The notes beneath the pieces were generated by a model. The model had not been told where the DNA came from and ran no database searches. It was given only the letters and a program-made list of their open reading frames with translations. Below, piece after piece: positions 42,618 to 50,653 of a DNA stretch of 64,000 nucleotides (position 1 is its first letter; every line of letters starts with the position of its first letter). This DNA is from Williamsia muralis NBRC 105860 (GTDB lineage Bacteria > Actinomycetota > Actinomycetes > Mycobacteriales > Mycobacteriaceae), in the NCBI RefSeq assembly GCF_001598915.1, contig NZ_BDAP01000011.1, positions 1 through 64,000 of the forward strand, read 5' to 3'. Made by a program: the position numbers and the translations under genes.

Positions 42618-42857
42618 TTAGGACGGTGAGCGTTTGGCGGCCAGTCCGGCGCGGCCGCGGCGCACGTACTCCTCGAGGGTGATGTCGCCGCGTGTGAGGG
42701 CGATCAGGTCAGCGACGTTGTCGCGGGTGGGTGTCCACCCTTCCATCACGTTGTTGGCGATCGTGTTGTGCACGGACCACTTTTGCTCGATGGTCAGCTC
42801 GGCGAACAGGTCGGGGTAGCGCACTGCCCATTCGGGTTCCTGTGTCATGACGGTCAT
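42618..42857 (-). CDS. VbhA-like antitoxin, first copy
   Basis: 79 residues, core IEQKWSVHNTIANNVMEGW. Here the inhibitory motif keeps Glu-Gly (NNVMEG) but has Asn at the S/T position. It sits directly upstream of the Fic gene, the normal antitoxin-then-toxin order, so it is the likelier cognate antitoxin. Start chosen at MTVMTQEPEW. Confidence 0.78.
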   Translation of the reverse strand: MTVMTQEPEWAVRYPDLFAELTIEQKWSVHNTIANNVMEGWTPTRDNVADLIALTRGDITLEEYVRRGRAGLAAKRSPS

Positions 42858-42894
42858 CGTATTTCTCCCTCGCGTGCTGTGGTGGTGGTCTGTG

Positions 42895-43485
42895 TCAGCG
42901 TTCGATGCCGCGGTGGTGGGCGGGCCGTTCGGGGCCGTTGTCGCGGTGTGGGGTGTCGAGGAGCTGGTTGTAGTGCACTGGTTCGGGGTGTTGCTCGTAG
43001 TGCTGCGGGGCAGGGCGCTGATCGGCGGCTAGGTGCTGTTGCTCGGGCAGGTGCTGGTTGCCGGCCAGTTGCAAGGCAGGTTCGGGGTGCGCGGTGTGGG
43101 GGTGGGTGTACTCGCGCAGCTGCGTACGGAGCTCGACGACATCGTTGTAGGCCTGGCGTTCAGAGTCCGAGGCGCAGGCCTGTGCCCGGTTCGCGGCCAC
43201 GGCGAGCATCTCGGGCAGTGGCAGGGTGCTGCCGACGCTGGGTTCAGCATGGATGCGGTGGCCGTCGACGAGTCGGTCGTAGTGGTCCATTGCCCATCCT
43301 GCCGACCCCAAATCGCGCCACAGATTTGATGATTCGACGTGCCAGGTGCGGGTGTCGGTGTAGGGCTCGTCGATGGCGCGTTCAGGCACGGTGACAAAAG
43401 CGGCCGTCACGGCGTAGCCGCGGTCGCTGCGCCGCAGGGACACATCAGCGATGTGGGTGTGGTCGGGAACTTCGTAGTAGCTCAT
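42895..43485 (-). CDS. Unknown protein sharing a C-terminal tail with the Fic toxin
   Basis: 196 residues. The first 120 residues form an unrecognised domain (HIADVSLRRSDRGYAVTAAFVTVPERA, LWRDLGSAGWAMDHYDRLVDGHRI). The last 50 residues closely match the Fic tail: QHPEPVHYNQL, DTPH, DNGPERP, GIER, also about 80% alike at the DNA level. It is followed by a VbhA-like gene, just as the Fic gene is, so the locus looks like a duplicated [tailed protein + VbhA] unit. It may be another translocated effector. Confidence 0.65.
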   Translation of the reverse strand: MSYYEVPDHTHIADVSLRRSDRGYAVTAAFVTVPERAIDEPYTDTRTWHVESSNLWRDLGSAGWAMDHYDRLVDGHRIHAEPSVGSTLPLPEMLAVAANRAQACASDSERQAYNDVVELRTQLREYTHPHTAHPEPALQLAGNQHLPEQQHLAADQRPAPQHYEQHPEPVHYNQLLDTPHRDNGPERPAHHRGIER

Positions 43486-43505
43486 CGAGAGGTCGTCCTT
43501 TCGGG

Positions 43506-43715
43506 TCAGAACAGGGTGTGTTGGGCCTGGGCGGCGGCAGTGTCGGTAAGCCGTTCGTAGGCGGCGGCCATCCGCTGCACGGCGGCGTGGGGTTCTTCGA
43601 GCTCATCGGCGATCTGTTCCCAGCTCATGCCTTCGTCGTAGTGCATGTGCCAGGCCATCTTGTGCAGATCCTCGGCCCGCAACACCGGACCCCCGCTCAC
43701 GTAGTCGGTGCTCAT
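43506..43715 (-). CDS. Small HTH-like protein
   Basis: 69 residues; the central part (KMAWHMHYDEGMSWEQIADELEEPHAAVQRMAAAYERL) reads as a helix-turn-helix. It overlaps the preceding gene's stop (ATGA type). A local regulator is plausible. Confidence 0.6.
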   Translation of the reverse strand: MSTDYVSGGPVLRAEDLHKMAWHMHYDEGMSWEQIADELEEPHAAVQRMAAAYERLTDTAAAQAQHTLF

Positions 43716-44344
43716 GCGGTGCCCTGGTGCAGGCGGGCGAGCTGGTCGCGTTTGGTCAACCACAGTTCTTCGGCCCGCTGTTGGTGGCCGGTGAGGCTTT
43801 CCCAATGGCCGGCGAGCTCCTCGACGCTGACGGTCTCGCGGATCTGGGACATGCGGGCCAGCAGGCCGGCGTAGCCGCGGCGGTACCACTGGTCGATCAC
43901 TTTGGCGGCCAGGTGCGGCAGTTCCACACCACCGATCAGCGGTCCCTGAGCGGGGGACAGGATCGCGAACAAGTGCTGCTCGACGCGGGCCAGGCGGCCA
44001 GTCTCGAACAGGCGAGCTTGGACCAGGACCGGGTTGGCAGGGCCGCCCTCGTCCAAGACGCTGCACACCGCGTCGAAGATTTCGGTGTGAGCCGGGCTCC
44101 AGAACGGATTCCACCGGTCGGGTCCGGTCATGATCTGACGGACCTGCTGGGCAAGGTCTTTCGGTGCCCACATCAACGCGGTCAGGAACGCAGCCTCAAC
44201 GCTGGTGGTGATGGCGTCTTCGGTACTGACGTCGGGGCCCAGGTGGCTGGGGAACTGATCGACGGTCAGGACCTCGTCGTCTGCGGGCATCTCGCCGGCG
44301 GCCGCCGCCGGGTCGGTAACCATGTCACTGGCGGTGATCGTCAT
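43712..44344 (-). CDS. DnaB-helicase N-terminal-domain-like protein
   Basis: 210 residues starting after gaggagga. Residues 45-150 resemble the DnaB N-terminal domain (VEAAFLTALMWAPKDLAQQV, FWSPAHTEIFDAVCSVLDEGGPANPVLVQARL) but no helicase motor follows. Stand-alone DnaB-N-like proteins on plasmids may load or modulate the host replicative helicase. Its function here is inferred. Confidence 0.7.
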   Translation of the reverse strand: MTITASDMVTDPAAAAGEMPADDEVLTVDQFPSHLGPDVSTEDAITTSVEAAFLTALMWAPKDLAQQVRQIMTGPDRWNPFWSPAHTEIFDAVCSVLDEGGPANPVLVQARLFETGRLARVEQHLFAILSPAQGPLIGGVELPHLAAKVIDQWYRRGYAGLLARMSQIRETVSVEELAGHWESLTGHQQRAEELWLTKRDQLARLHQGTA

Positions 44345-44376
44345 GGGGTCCTCCTCGTCAGTCATCGGTTCGTGGG

Positions 44377-44763
44377 TCAGGTGGTGGCGTAGGCGGCATC
44401 GGCATAGACGCAGCCAGGGCCGTGGGGGTCGCTGATGTGTTCGTGGCATTCGGTGCAGCACTCGTCGTGGTCGTAGATCAGTCCCTCGGCGTGCCGCCAC
44501 GCACGGTCCTCGTGGGCTTTGTGCGCCCGGTGGGCCATCGCCTCGAGGTGAGCGGCATGGTCGGTGTCGCCGGCAGTGCGGGCGGTAACAGCAAGGGCCT
44601 CGAAGCGGGCTGCTCGGTCGGCGTAGGTGCTGCGGCGATCTGTGGTCACGGCGTGGGCTCCGATCAAAGAAGGCTTGGGAGAGGGGGAGTGGGTGTCGGT
44701 CAGGCTGTGGAGCTCGCCGGCACTTGCCCACCCTTCCGGGGTTGTGACGTTGTAACTGCTCAT
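44377..44763 (-). CDS. Small Cys-rich protein, unrecognised
   Basis: 128 residues; a helical middle (AARFEALAVTARTAGDTDHAAHLEAMAHRAHKA) and a C-terminal DECCTECHEHISDPHGPGC that could bind zinc. No family recognised. Confidence 0.55.
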   Translation of the reverse strand: MSSYNVTTPEGWASAGELHSLTDTHSPSPKPSLIGAHAVTTDRRSTYADRAARFEALAVTARTAGDTDHAAHLEAMAHRAHKAHEDRAWRHAEGLIYDHDECCTECHEHISDPHGPGCVYADAAYATT

Positions 44764-44777
44764 TGGGTTTCAGCTCT

Positions 44778-45023
44778 TCATGCCGCTGCGCTGGCAGCGA
44801 GTGCTTTGATGCGGTCGGGCCGGAAGCCGGACCAGTGGTCGTCGCCGGCCACCACAACGGGTGCTTGCAGGTAGCCCAGTCCCATCACGTAGTCACGAGC
44901 CTGGTCGTTGGTGGTGATGTCCACGACGGTGTAGTCCAGGCCGTTCTTGTCGAGGGCTTTATAGGTGGCGTTGCACTGCACGCACGCAGGCTTGGTGTAC
45001 ACGGTGATGGTGTGCTCAGTCAT
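44778..45023 (-). CDS. NrdH-type glutaredoxin
   Basis: 81 residues with thioredoxin-fold glutaredoxin features: TVYTKPACVQC (CxxC), APVVVAGDDHWSGFRPDRI matching the NrdH signature. It reduces class Ib ribonucleotide reductase in actinobacteria; a plasmid copy could support dNTP supply after transfer. Confidence 0.88.
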   Translation of the reverse strand: MTEHTITVYTKPACVQCNATYKALDKNGLDYTVVDITTNDQARDYVMGLGYLQAPVVVAGDDHWSGFRPDRIKALAASAAA

Positions 45024-45542
45024 TGTTTTGGCCTCTCGATTAGTTACGTGCGACTGGTTGAGTTGATACGTCTATTCTATTTCTTATTGCGTTGATTCGC
45101 AACACTTTCCGTGAATTGGTGTGCATTCTTCGGTCATTCCTTTTTTGGGCATTTCCTGATATTAGCGCCGCCCTGTCGGGGTGGTTTCGAGTCACGTTGT
45201 GGAGGAGAGAAAGGGCCGCGATATAAGCGGATCGGCGCGCCAGCGGCGGGTAGCGCGTGGGTCTTTGTCGACGAAGCTGCTTGACGCGGGGCCACCCCGA
45301 TCCAGTCAGAATCGGCGCATCAGGGGATGACCGGCCAGGTAAGACAAACATGCAGCGCACACCACACGTATGGGCTAGGGTGGAGACGTCGGATTGGCGT
45401 CGGACACCCTGTCAGAACTCGCTCGCATGCATGTGTGAGCGAGTGGTTTGTGGTGCGCGTTGTGGGCGCCCTGTGTGCTGACCCTTTCTGTCCATTCGGC
45501 TCAACCCTGGGCCTGAATTTCCGCATATAAAGGGGGTTCATT
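45024..45542. promoter_or_regulatory. Divergent gap with an 11-bp inverted repeat
   Basis: 519 bp between the NrdH operon (minus) and a secreted-protein gene (plus), partly AT-rich near 45065-45165. An inverted repeat actcgctcgca / tgtgagcgagt (45417-45427 and 45434-45444, one wobble) is the clearest structure. No credible gene was found. Confidence 0.45.
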
Positions 45543-45842
45543 GTGACAATCGCAAAGAGAATCGGTGTTGGGCTCAGCGGAATTGTGGCCGCTGCTGCTG
45601 TGTCATTGGCGGCGGTGCCGGCCGCCGGTGCTGACACCATTAACGTGGTGCAAAAGACGCGGCATTGGTGGGACAATGCGACGTATTACGAATACGGGCC
45701 GTTTCGCGATGCGAATCATTGCATTGGTTTCGCGAAATCGAATCCGCAGCTGTCGGAATTGTTCATGGTCAATGAAGCGGTGTGCGGTGCCGACAGCATG
45801 ACCTCGCCGTGGCACTTGAACGCGCCGATCAACATCCTGTAA
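45543..45842 (+). CDS. Small secreted protein
   Basis: 99 residues from a GTG after aaaggggg. A signal peptide (RIGVGLSGIVAAAAVSLAAVPAAGA) leaves a mature peptide of about 68 residues with two Cys (ANHCIG and EAVCGA), rich in aromatic residues. Function unknown; it could be a host-interaction or bacteriocin-like peptide. A strong hairpin follows. Confidence 0.7.
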   Translation: MTIAKRIGVGLSGIVAAAAVSLAAVPAAGADTINVVQKTRHWWDNATYYEYGPFRDANHCIGFAKSNPQLSELFMVNEAVCGADSMTSPWHLNAPINIL

Positions 45843-45859
45843 GCCGACGCACCGTAGGT

Positions 45860-45883
45860 GGCCCCACCCTTGCGGGTGGGGCC
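45860..45883. terminator. Bidirectional hairpin terminator
   Basis: Perfect 10-bp stem ggccccaccc / gggtggggcc, loop ttgc, between the convergent secreted-protein and 52-aa genes. Confidence 0.6.
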
Positions 45884-45895
45884 TGGCGGCCGCCG

Positions 45896-46054
45896 CTAGC
45901 TGGTCTCGGCGAACGGGTCAGATGGTGTGCCGTCGGGCAGGTGCCAGTCGGTTTCGAGTTGGCTGGTTCCGTCCTGGCGGATCGTGTGGGTGGTGATGCC
46001 TTCTCGGATGATGATCGTTCCGTCGATGTCGGCGTAGGCAGTGGTGATGGTCAT
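45896..46054 (-). CDS. 52-aa protein separated from its leader by IS110
   Basis: Starts ATG ACC ATC ACC after aaggaaccc and ends TAG. The protein (MTITTAYADIDGTIIIREG, then TDWHLPDGTPSDPFAETS) is short and beta-rich. Upstream on the same strand come the IS110 element and then the class B structured repeat at 47590-47865, so the gene was probably the first gene behind that repeat before insertion. Function unknown. Confidence 0.6.
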   Translation of the reverse strand: MTITTAYADIDGTIIIREGITTHTIRQDGTSQLETDWHLPDGTPSDPFAETS

Positions 46055-46141
46055 GGTGGGTTCCTTAGGATCGTTGTGTCTGGGGTTAGGTGCTCTAGAT
46101 GGCCAGGGCGGCAGGGTGAAGCTGATGGTTGGTTGATTCTC

Positions 46142-47547
46142 GGGATCTTTAGGAGAATGGCTGCCCCGCCGCTGTGGTGGCTCTGGTCGCTAATTGAGAT
46201 CTGACGCTGCTCGTACTGACGCGAATGGGCTGTGGTCGCTGCTCTAAGGACCTGACGACGGGGTTGCCTATGGCCGAGGCTTTTCGTCGGAAGGCAGCAG
46301 GTATATGGCCCTTACGAGACCGGATTCGATGGCAGCGTGGATCGGTATTGATGTCGGCAAGTCGCATCACCATGCGTGCGTGATCGACTCTGAAGGGACC
46401 AAGCTTTGGGACCAGAAGATCGCCAATGACGAGACCAAGATCGAGGCGTTGATCGACCGTGTCGTGACCACCGTAGAAGGACCGGTGGTGTGGGCCGTTG
46501 ACCTTGTTTCGCCCGCCGCCGCGCTGCTGAATACCACTTTGCTGCTGCGCGAGCAGACCGTTGTTTATGTGCCCGGCCGCACCACCTCGGTGATGGCTCC
46601 GGTGTTTCGCGGCGAGGCCAAGACCGATGCCAAGGACGCTCGGGTGATTGCAGACACGGCTCGGATGCGGCGGGACCTGTCGCCGGTCGTGGTCGAAAAT
46701 GATCTGGTTGCGGAGCTGCGGCAGTTGCATGCCTACCGCACCGATGTGATGGCCGACTGGGTGCGGGGCATCAATCGGTTGCGCGACATGCTCGGCAGCA
46801 TCTTCCCAGCTCTTGAGGCTGCGTTTGACTACTCGACTCGGTCGCCGCTGATCCTCGTCTCGCGGTTCTGCACACCCGCGGCGATCCGTAACGCCGGCGA
46901 AGCTGGCGTGGCGAAGTACTTGCGTGAGAACAAGGCCTGGGCCAAAGGCATCCCCGCGATGGCCGAGGCCGCGGTCGTAGCGGCGAACGGTCAGCGGCAT
47001 CGGCTGCCCGGCGAAGCCGGCACCGCACGGCTGATCTGCAAGTTGGCCGCCCGGCTGCTTGAGATCGATCGCGAGATCAAGGATCTCGATAGGGAGATCG
47101 CTGCGCTGTTCCGGACGCATCCGTCGGCGAGAATCATCGAATCGCTGCCAGGAATGGGTCCTGGTCTCGGTTCGGAATTCCTCGTCATCACCGGCGGCAA
47201 CATGGTGGCCTTCCGCGATTCCGGGAAGCTCGCCTCCTATGCCGGGCTGGTTCCTGTTCCTCGCGATTCCGGTCGAATCACTGGCAACATGCACCGACCG
47301 AAACGCTATAACCGAAGACTGCGACGGGTGTTCTACATGGCCGCTCTCTCGAGCCTGAAAACACAAGGGCCGTCTCGAGAGTTCTACGACAGGAAACGCG
47401 CCCAGAACATGGTTCACACCAAGGCTCTGATCGCCCTCGCGCGGCGACTCGTCGACGTCCTGTGGGCACTGCTGCGTGATGGGCGGGAGTTCACTGTCGA
47501 CGTGCCAGGAGCCGCTACCGCTGCTTGACATCGTCATTAAGATTCTC
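46142..47547 (+). mobile_element. IS110-family insertion sequence
   Basis: One intact transposase gene flanked by non-coding ends. The 7-mer gattctc occurs at 46135-46141 and 47541-47547 and marks the likely junction or core repeat; ggagaat (46151-46157) is inverted relative to attctcc (47542-47548). The left non-coding end (about 160 bp) is long enough to encode a bridge RNA as in IS110-group elements. Exact ends are estimates. Confidence 0.75.
46305..47528 (+). CDS. IS110-family transposase
   Basis: 407 residues. N-terminal DEDD RuvC-like domain (IGIDVGKSHHHACVID, the conserved KTDAKDARVIADTAR) and C-terminal transposase_20 domain with SLPGMGPGLGSEFLVITGG, FASYAGLVP-type KLASYAGLVPVPRDSG and the Ser-containing end. 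It acts as a bridge-RNA-guided recombinase in known members. Start assumed at MALTRP; MAAWIGID is also possible. Confidence 0.94.
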   Translation: MALTRPDSMAAWIGIDVGKSHHHACVIDSEGTKLWDQKIANDETKIEALIDRVVTTVEGPVVWAVDLVSPAAALLNTTLLLREQTVVYVPGRTTSVMAPVFRGEAKTDAKDARVIADTARMRRDLSPVVVENDLVAELRQLHAYRTDVMADWVRGINRLRDMLGSIFPALEAAFDYSTRSPLILVSRFCTPAAIRNAGEAGVAKYLRENKAWAKGIPAMAEAAVVAANGQRHRLPGEAGTARLICKLAARLLEIDREIKDLDREIAALFRTHPSARIIESLPGMGPGLGSEFLVITGGNMVAFRDSGKLASYAGLVPVPRDSGRITGNMHRPKRYNRRLRRVFYMAALSSLKTQGPSREFYDRKRAQNMVHTKALIALARRLVDVLWALLRDGREFTVDVPGAATAA

Positions 47548-47589
47548 CTCGTTGTGGGCGACGCTGTCGGCTTCGCAGTCGCTCAGTGC

Positions 47590-47865
47590 GGGGTGGGCGG
47601 TCAACCCCGAAGAGCAGCGGCGGCCGGAAGCCACTTTCACGCGAGCGCAGCGAGTGTGGGTGTGAAAGTGGTTGGAGCGCACGGGCGTAGCGCAGCGGAG
47701 AACGGGCGGAAGCGCCGGTGCGTGGGTTGACCGGTCGGGCCCCCGGACTGAGAGAATGAGAAGACGCGCGCCCCTTGGTGACCACACGGACGAAGCTCGG
47801 GCCGAAGGCCCGACTAGTCGGGTGGCCGCGCAGCGGACATACCGTCACGCTGCGCGGCCACACCG
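47590..47865 (-). repeat. Structured leader repeat, class B copy 1
   Basis: Nested and adjacent stems: ggtcaaccc/gggttgacc (47599-47607 and 47724-47732) encloses the core hairpin ccactttcac/gtgaaagtgg (47631-47640 and 47662-47671) around gagcgcagcgagtg. Then come cgggcc-gaa-ggcccg near 47799 and a 14-bp stem gtggccgcgcagcg/cgctgcgcggccac (47823-47862). Class B copy 2 keeps the stems with compensatory changes. On the minus strand it leads toward the IS110 insertion and the 52-aa gene. Confidence 0.7.
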
Positions 47866-47867
47866 TT

Positions 47868-48881
47868 TTAGCCGGCCTTGTCCGCCTCGCCTGCGCCGGT
47901 GGTGTTCTGGTCCGCAGTGGTGGTGCGGTGGCCGGTGAGGTGGGCGTATTTGATGGTGTGGGTGAGGGTGCCGCCGCCGTAGGCGGGATATTCCACGGTC
48001 ACCGATTTGGGGTTGACCCGGCGGACTCGATACCAGTCGTCGTGCCGGCCGCGCACCAGATCCCCGACACTGATGGTGTCGCGGGTGTAGTTGGTGGTGT
48101 CGCCGCTGGCGATCTGTTGCTGGCGGACCTGTGTCCAGTAGGCGATGTCCTCGGCGCGTTGGGCCATGCGGGCGGCGACCCGCTCGCGGTATGGGCCGGC
48201 CGCTGCCGTGGTGACCTCTTCGCGTTTGTCGCCCGCGGCGTCGGTGAACAGGGTGCGGCGGTGCCCGTCGAGTCTTCTTTGGTCGGCGCGCTGTTCGGCC
48301 TCGAGTGTGTCGATGCGGTTGGCCACGGTGACCGGGTTGTACCGGTGCTCGGTGGTCGCGGCGGCCGCCGCTGCGCGCTGCTCGACAGCCTTGGCGGTGT
48401 TCTCGGCCTCCACGGCCTGACCGAGTGTCTTCCACGCTTTGTCGATCGCGCCCCGGTGCCGGCGTTCGGAGTGATGGCCGATCTTGATCGGCTCCCCACC
48501 TGGGGGCAGGGCGTCGGTGGCGGCGCGTTCTCTCGCCCACGCGGCTTCGGCGTCGCTCTTCTTGCGTTCGGCTTTCGCGGCCAGGGCGGCGGCGCGGTCG
48601 TCTTGGCGGGCCAGGCGGTCGGCCTCGGCCTCGGCCGCTGGCCGGTGGGTGCGGTCGATCTCCACGGTCACGGTGTGGCCGGCCTCCCGCAAGGCGTGGG
48701 CGGCGCGGTTGATCTTGTAGTCGTTGGGCTGGCGGTCGCGGCTTCCGGCGATGCCCCACAGCCCCAGCGTGCGGAACCAGCGAAACCCGTTGGCTTTCAA
48801 AATCGTGTTCGTGCCGTCGCCTTTGCTGGTGCCCTCGACGAGGGTTCCGTCTGCGTGGGTGTGGCGAATGGTGATCGTCAT
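47868..48881 (-). CDS. DUF3560-type protein
   Basis: 337 residues. The N-terminal TLVEGTSKGDGTNTILKANGFRW and DYKINRAAHALREAGHTVTVEID, a long charged helical middle with Ala/Arg-rich repeats, and the C-terminal ISVGDLVRGRHDDWYRVRRVNPKSVTVEYPAYG correspond to DUF3560 proteins, common on actinobacterial and other plasmids. Biochemical function unknown; such proteins often lie with anti-restriction genes. Third gene of the operon behind class A copy 1. Confidence 0.8.
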   Translation of the reverse strand: MTITIRHTHADGTLVEGTSKGDGTNTILKANGFRWFRTLGLWGIAGSRDRQPNDYKINRAAHALREAGHTVTVEIDRTHRPAAEAEADRLARQDDRAAALAAKAERKKSDAEAAWARERAATDALPPGGEPIKIGHHSERRHRGAIDKAWKTLGQAVEAENTAKAVEQRAAAAAATTEHRYNPVTVANRIDTLEAEQRADQRRLDGHRRTLFTDAAGDKREEVTTAAAGPYRERVAARMAQRAEDIAYWTQVRQQQIASGDTTNYTRDTISVGDLVRGRHDDWYRVRRVNPKSVTVEYPAYGGGTLTHTIKYAHLTGHRTTTADQNTTGAGEADKAG

Positions 48882-48968
48882 AGCGGCGTAACTCTTTCCT
48901 GTGGAGTGGATATTGATGTGTGGGTGGCTGCCCGTGTGAGGGGTCGGGCAGCCACCCGGCCGGTCGGT

Positions 48969-49358
48969 TTACGAGGTGGTGGGCTCGTCCCATCGGCCGG
49001 GGCGTAGCCCGGTGTCGCGGTCGCTGGGGTCGCTCCACCGGTCGGCGATCTCGGCGAGGCAGTCCCACCGTTCGCGTTCGGTCAGTCCTGGTGCCCAGCT
49101 GGCCCAGCGGCGGCCGGGAAGCATCGGGTTCAGGGCGCAGGGGTCGCGGCGGGCGGCCGCTTTGACGCACACCGATTCCACGGTGAGCTGCTGGTCGTAA
49201 TTGACTCCGCCGATCTCGCGGACAGCTTCGGTGATGGCGTCGACCACCTCGGGGCGGGTGGCGGCGATGTTGGCTGCTGCCCACAGGATCCCGGTGAACG
49301 TGCGGGCCAGCTCGTCGGGAATGACAGCGGGAGCGTAGGCGCTGGTGGTCGAGGTCAT
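48969..49358 (-). CDS. Small protein, unrecognised
   Basis: 129 residues (VIPDELARTFTGILWAAANIAATRPEVVDAITEAV, then GLTERERWDCLAEIADRWSDPSDRDTG), helical and soluble. Middle gene of the DUF3560 operon; ribosome binding site gaaagga upstream. Confidence 0.6.
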   Translation of the reverse strand: MTSTTSAYAPAVIPDELARTFTGILWAAANIAATRPEVVDAITEAVREIGGVNYDQQLTVESVCVKAAARRDPCALNPMLPGRRWASWAPGLTERERWDCLAEIADRWSDPSDRDTGLRPGRWDEPTTS

Positions 49359-49388
49359 GACGGGGGTCCTTTCGGTGGGTGGGGTAGG

Positions 49389-49970
49389 TCAGCGGGTGTG
49401 CAGTGCCGGCGTGGGCGTGGTGAAGTCGGTAAGCGATAGGGCGCTGGTGATCGCGGTGCCCAGGTCGTAGGGGTTACGGGGCAGCGGTTCCCCCAGGTAG
49501 GAGAGCCAGCGGCCGGCGTCGAGGGTGAGCATGGACGCTGAGCGGTGCAGGGTGTTGTAGGTCAGGGCGTCGGGGTCGATACCTTCAACGGCGAATGCTG
49601 CTGAGATCCAGGTGTTTTCGTCCATGAGCTGACGCACGGTGGTGCGCACTGCATCGTCGGTGAATGTGCGTTCGCCGTTGATCCCGTCGCACGAGTACGA
49701 ACGCACGTCGGGCAGCTTGGCCGGGTCCGTGCACACCAGGCGGTCGTCGAGCTGGTCGTAGCTGTCGGTCATCCCGTTGAATTGGGCGCTTTGAAACCCG
49801 AACCACTCGTTTTGGGCTTGGGTGTAGGCCGGTCCGTCGACCCAGGCGACCCGCAGCCATGCGCTGGCGGTGCCGCGTCCGGACCGTACCGAGAACTTCA
49901 CGGTGGGCCAGGTGGCGCGCAGGTGCTTACGCAGCTCGGCGGCAGTCTCTTTCGTGGTGAACTTCGGCAT
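49389..49970 (-). CDS. LPD29-like protein, first gene behind class A repeat 1
   Basis: 193 residues. The start KFTTKETAAELRKHLRATWPTVKFSVRSGRGTASAWLRVAWVDGP matches the large-polyvalent-protein-associated domain LPD29 seen in mobile-element proteins. Start at the ATG 49970 after ccgggaggg; the frame continues upstream into the structured repeat, which has no coding character. Likely an establishment or anti-defence protein by context. Confidence 0.72.
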   Translation of the reverse strand: MPKFTTKETAAELRKHLRATWPTVKFSVRSGRGTASAWLRVAWVDGPAYTQAQNEWFGFQSAQFNGMTDSYDQLDDRLVCTDPAKLPDVRSYSCDGINGERTFTDDAVRTTVRQLMDENTWISAAFAVEGIDPDALTYNTLHRSASMLTLDAGRWLSYLGEPLPRNPYDLGTAITSALSLTDFTTPTPALHTR

Positions 49971-50003
49971 GGTGACCCTCCCGGCCTTGGTGCGGCAGAC
50001 CTG

Positions 50004-50280
50004 GTGTCCGCCAACTTTTTTGCCCTTCTGGCAATGGAGATAAAGACCGGCATAGGAGGACAGAACACAAGACCGCGGGCGGAAAGTTTTCACGCGGAGC
50101 GCCAGCGGAGTACGGGTGTGAAAAGTTTCCGAGCCCGAAGGGCCGCAGCCGGGGCCTTGTGTGGCGGACGACGCCGGTCATGATCGGAAGGCCAGAAGGG
50201 ACAAAACGACCCAGCCCGGCCGTCAGGCCGGGTCACAGTGCGCCGCAGGCGCTCGGTTCAGGTGACCGCGCAGCGGGCAA
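50004..50280 (-). repeat. Structured leader repeat, class A copy 1
   Basis: Nested complementary arms: ttttgcccttctggc (50018-50032) with gccagaagggacaaaa (50191-50206); gaccggc (50045-50051) with gccggtc (50173-50179); acacaag (50065-50071) with cttgtgt (50156-50162); core hairpin ttttcac (50087-50093) with gtgaaaa (50118-50124). A crossing pair gtccgcc (50006-50012)/ggcggac (50163-50169) would make a pseudoknot. Hairpins cccggcc-gtca-ggccggg (50215-50232) and gcgcc-gca-ggcgc (50240-50252) follow. Confidence 0.78.
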
Positions 50281-50287
50281 ACAAAGA

Positions 50288-50318
50288 AGGCCGGCCACCT
50301 AGATCAGGTGACCGGCCT
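50288..50318 (-). terminator. Terminator upstream of class A copy 1
   Basis: Stem aggccggccacct / aggtgaccggcct (one mismatch), loop agatc. The minus-strand 3' flank is tctttgtttg, so it stops minus-strand transcripts before the repeat. Confidence 0.65.
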
Positions 50319-50347
50319 AAACGGAACGGGTGTGGCTCCACGCGATC

Positions 50348-50412
50348 CCGCCGGAAGCTAGCTGTGCGGGAGCTGCGCTACGCCGCGGGAGGGCTCGGTG
50401 CCGCGGCAGCTC
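50348..50412. repeat. 65-bp repeat C, copy 1
   Basis: Contains tgtgcgggagctgcgcta (50363-50380) and cgcggNagggctcggtg, repeated at 59830-59892 on the far side of class A copy 4. Partly self-complementary (ccgcgg flanking gagggctcggtg). Confidence 0.6.
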
Positions 50413-50653
50413 TTGAATTGAGTAAGAGCTAGCCCGGATGCGGCGGATTCCGTCAGAACGTGGTCGACGTACCCGCTGTGTTGGTCGGACTAGGTCTCAT
50501 CCGAGAAAATCCGTCTGCGGACAAGTCAGGGGTGTTGCAGGGCCATTCCCTGTCGCCTTACCCAGTAGTATGGAGAACACTTCCCTTCGAAGGGGAAGCA
50601 TTGTCTGGGAGTACCTTCGGGCTCTCCCTGTCCCCGATATGAGGAAGGAGGTA

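Noticed and set aside
46149-47537. A 462-codon minus-strand frame across IS110
   Set aside because: Antisense to a clear IS110 transposase; high-GC codon bias creates long shadow frames.
47775-49007. A 410-codon plus-strand frame opposite the DUF3560 gene
   Set aside because: Low-complexity Gly/Val-rich antisense frame.
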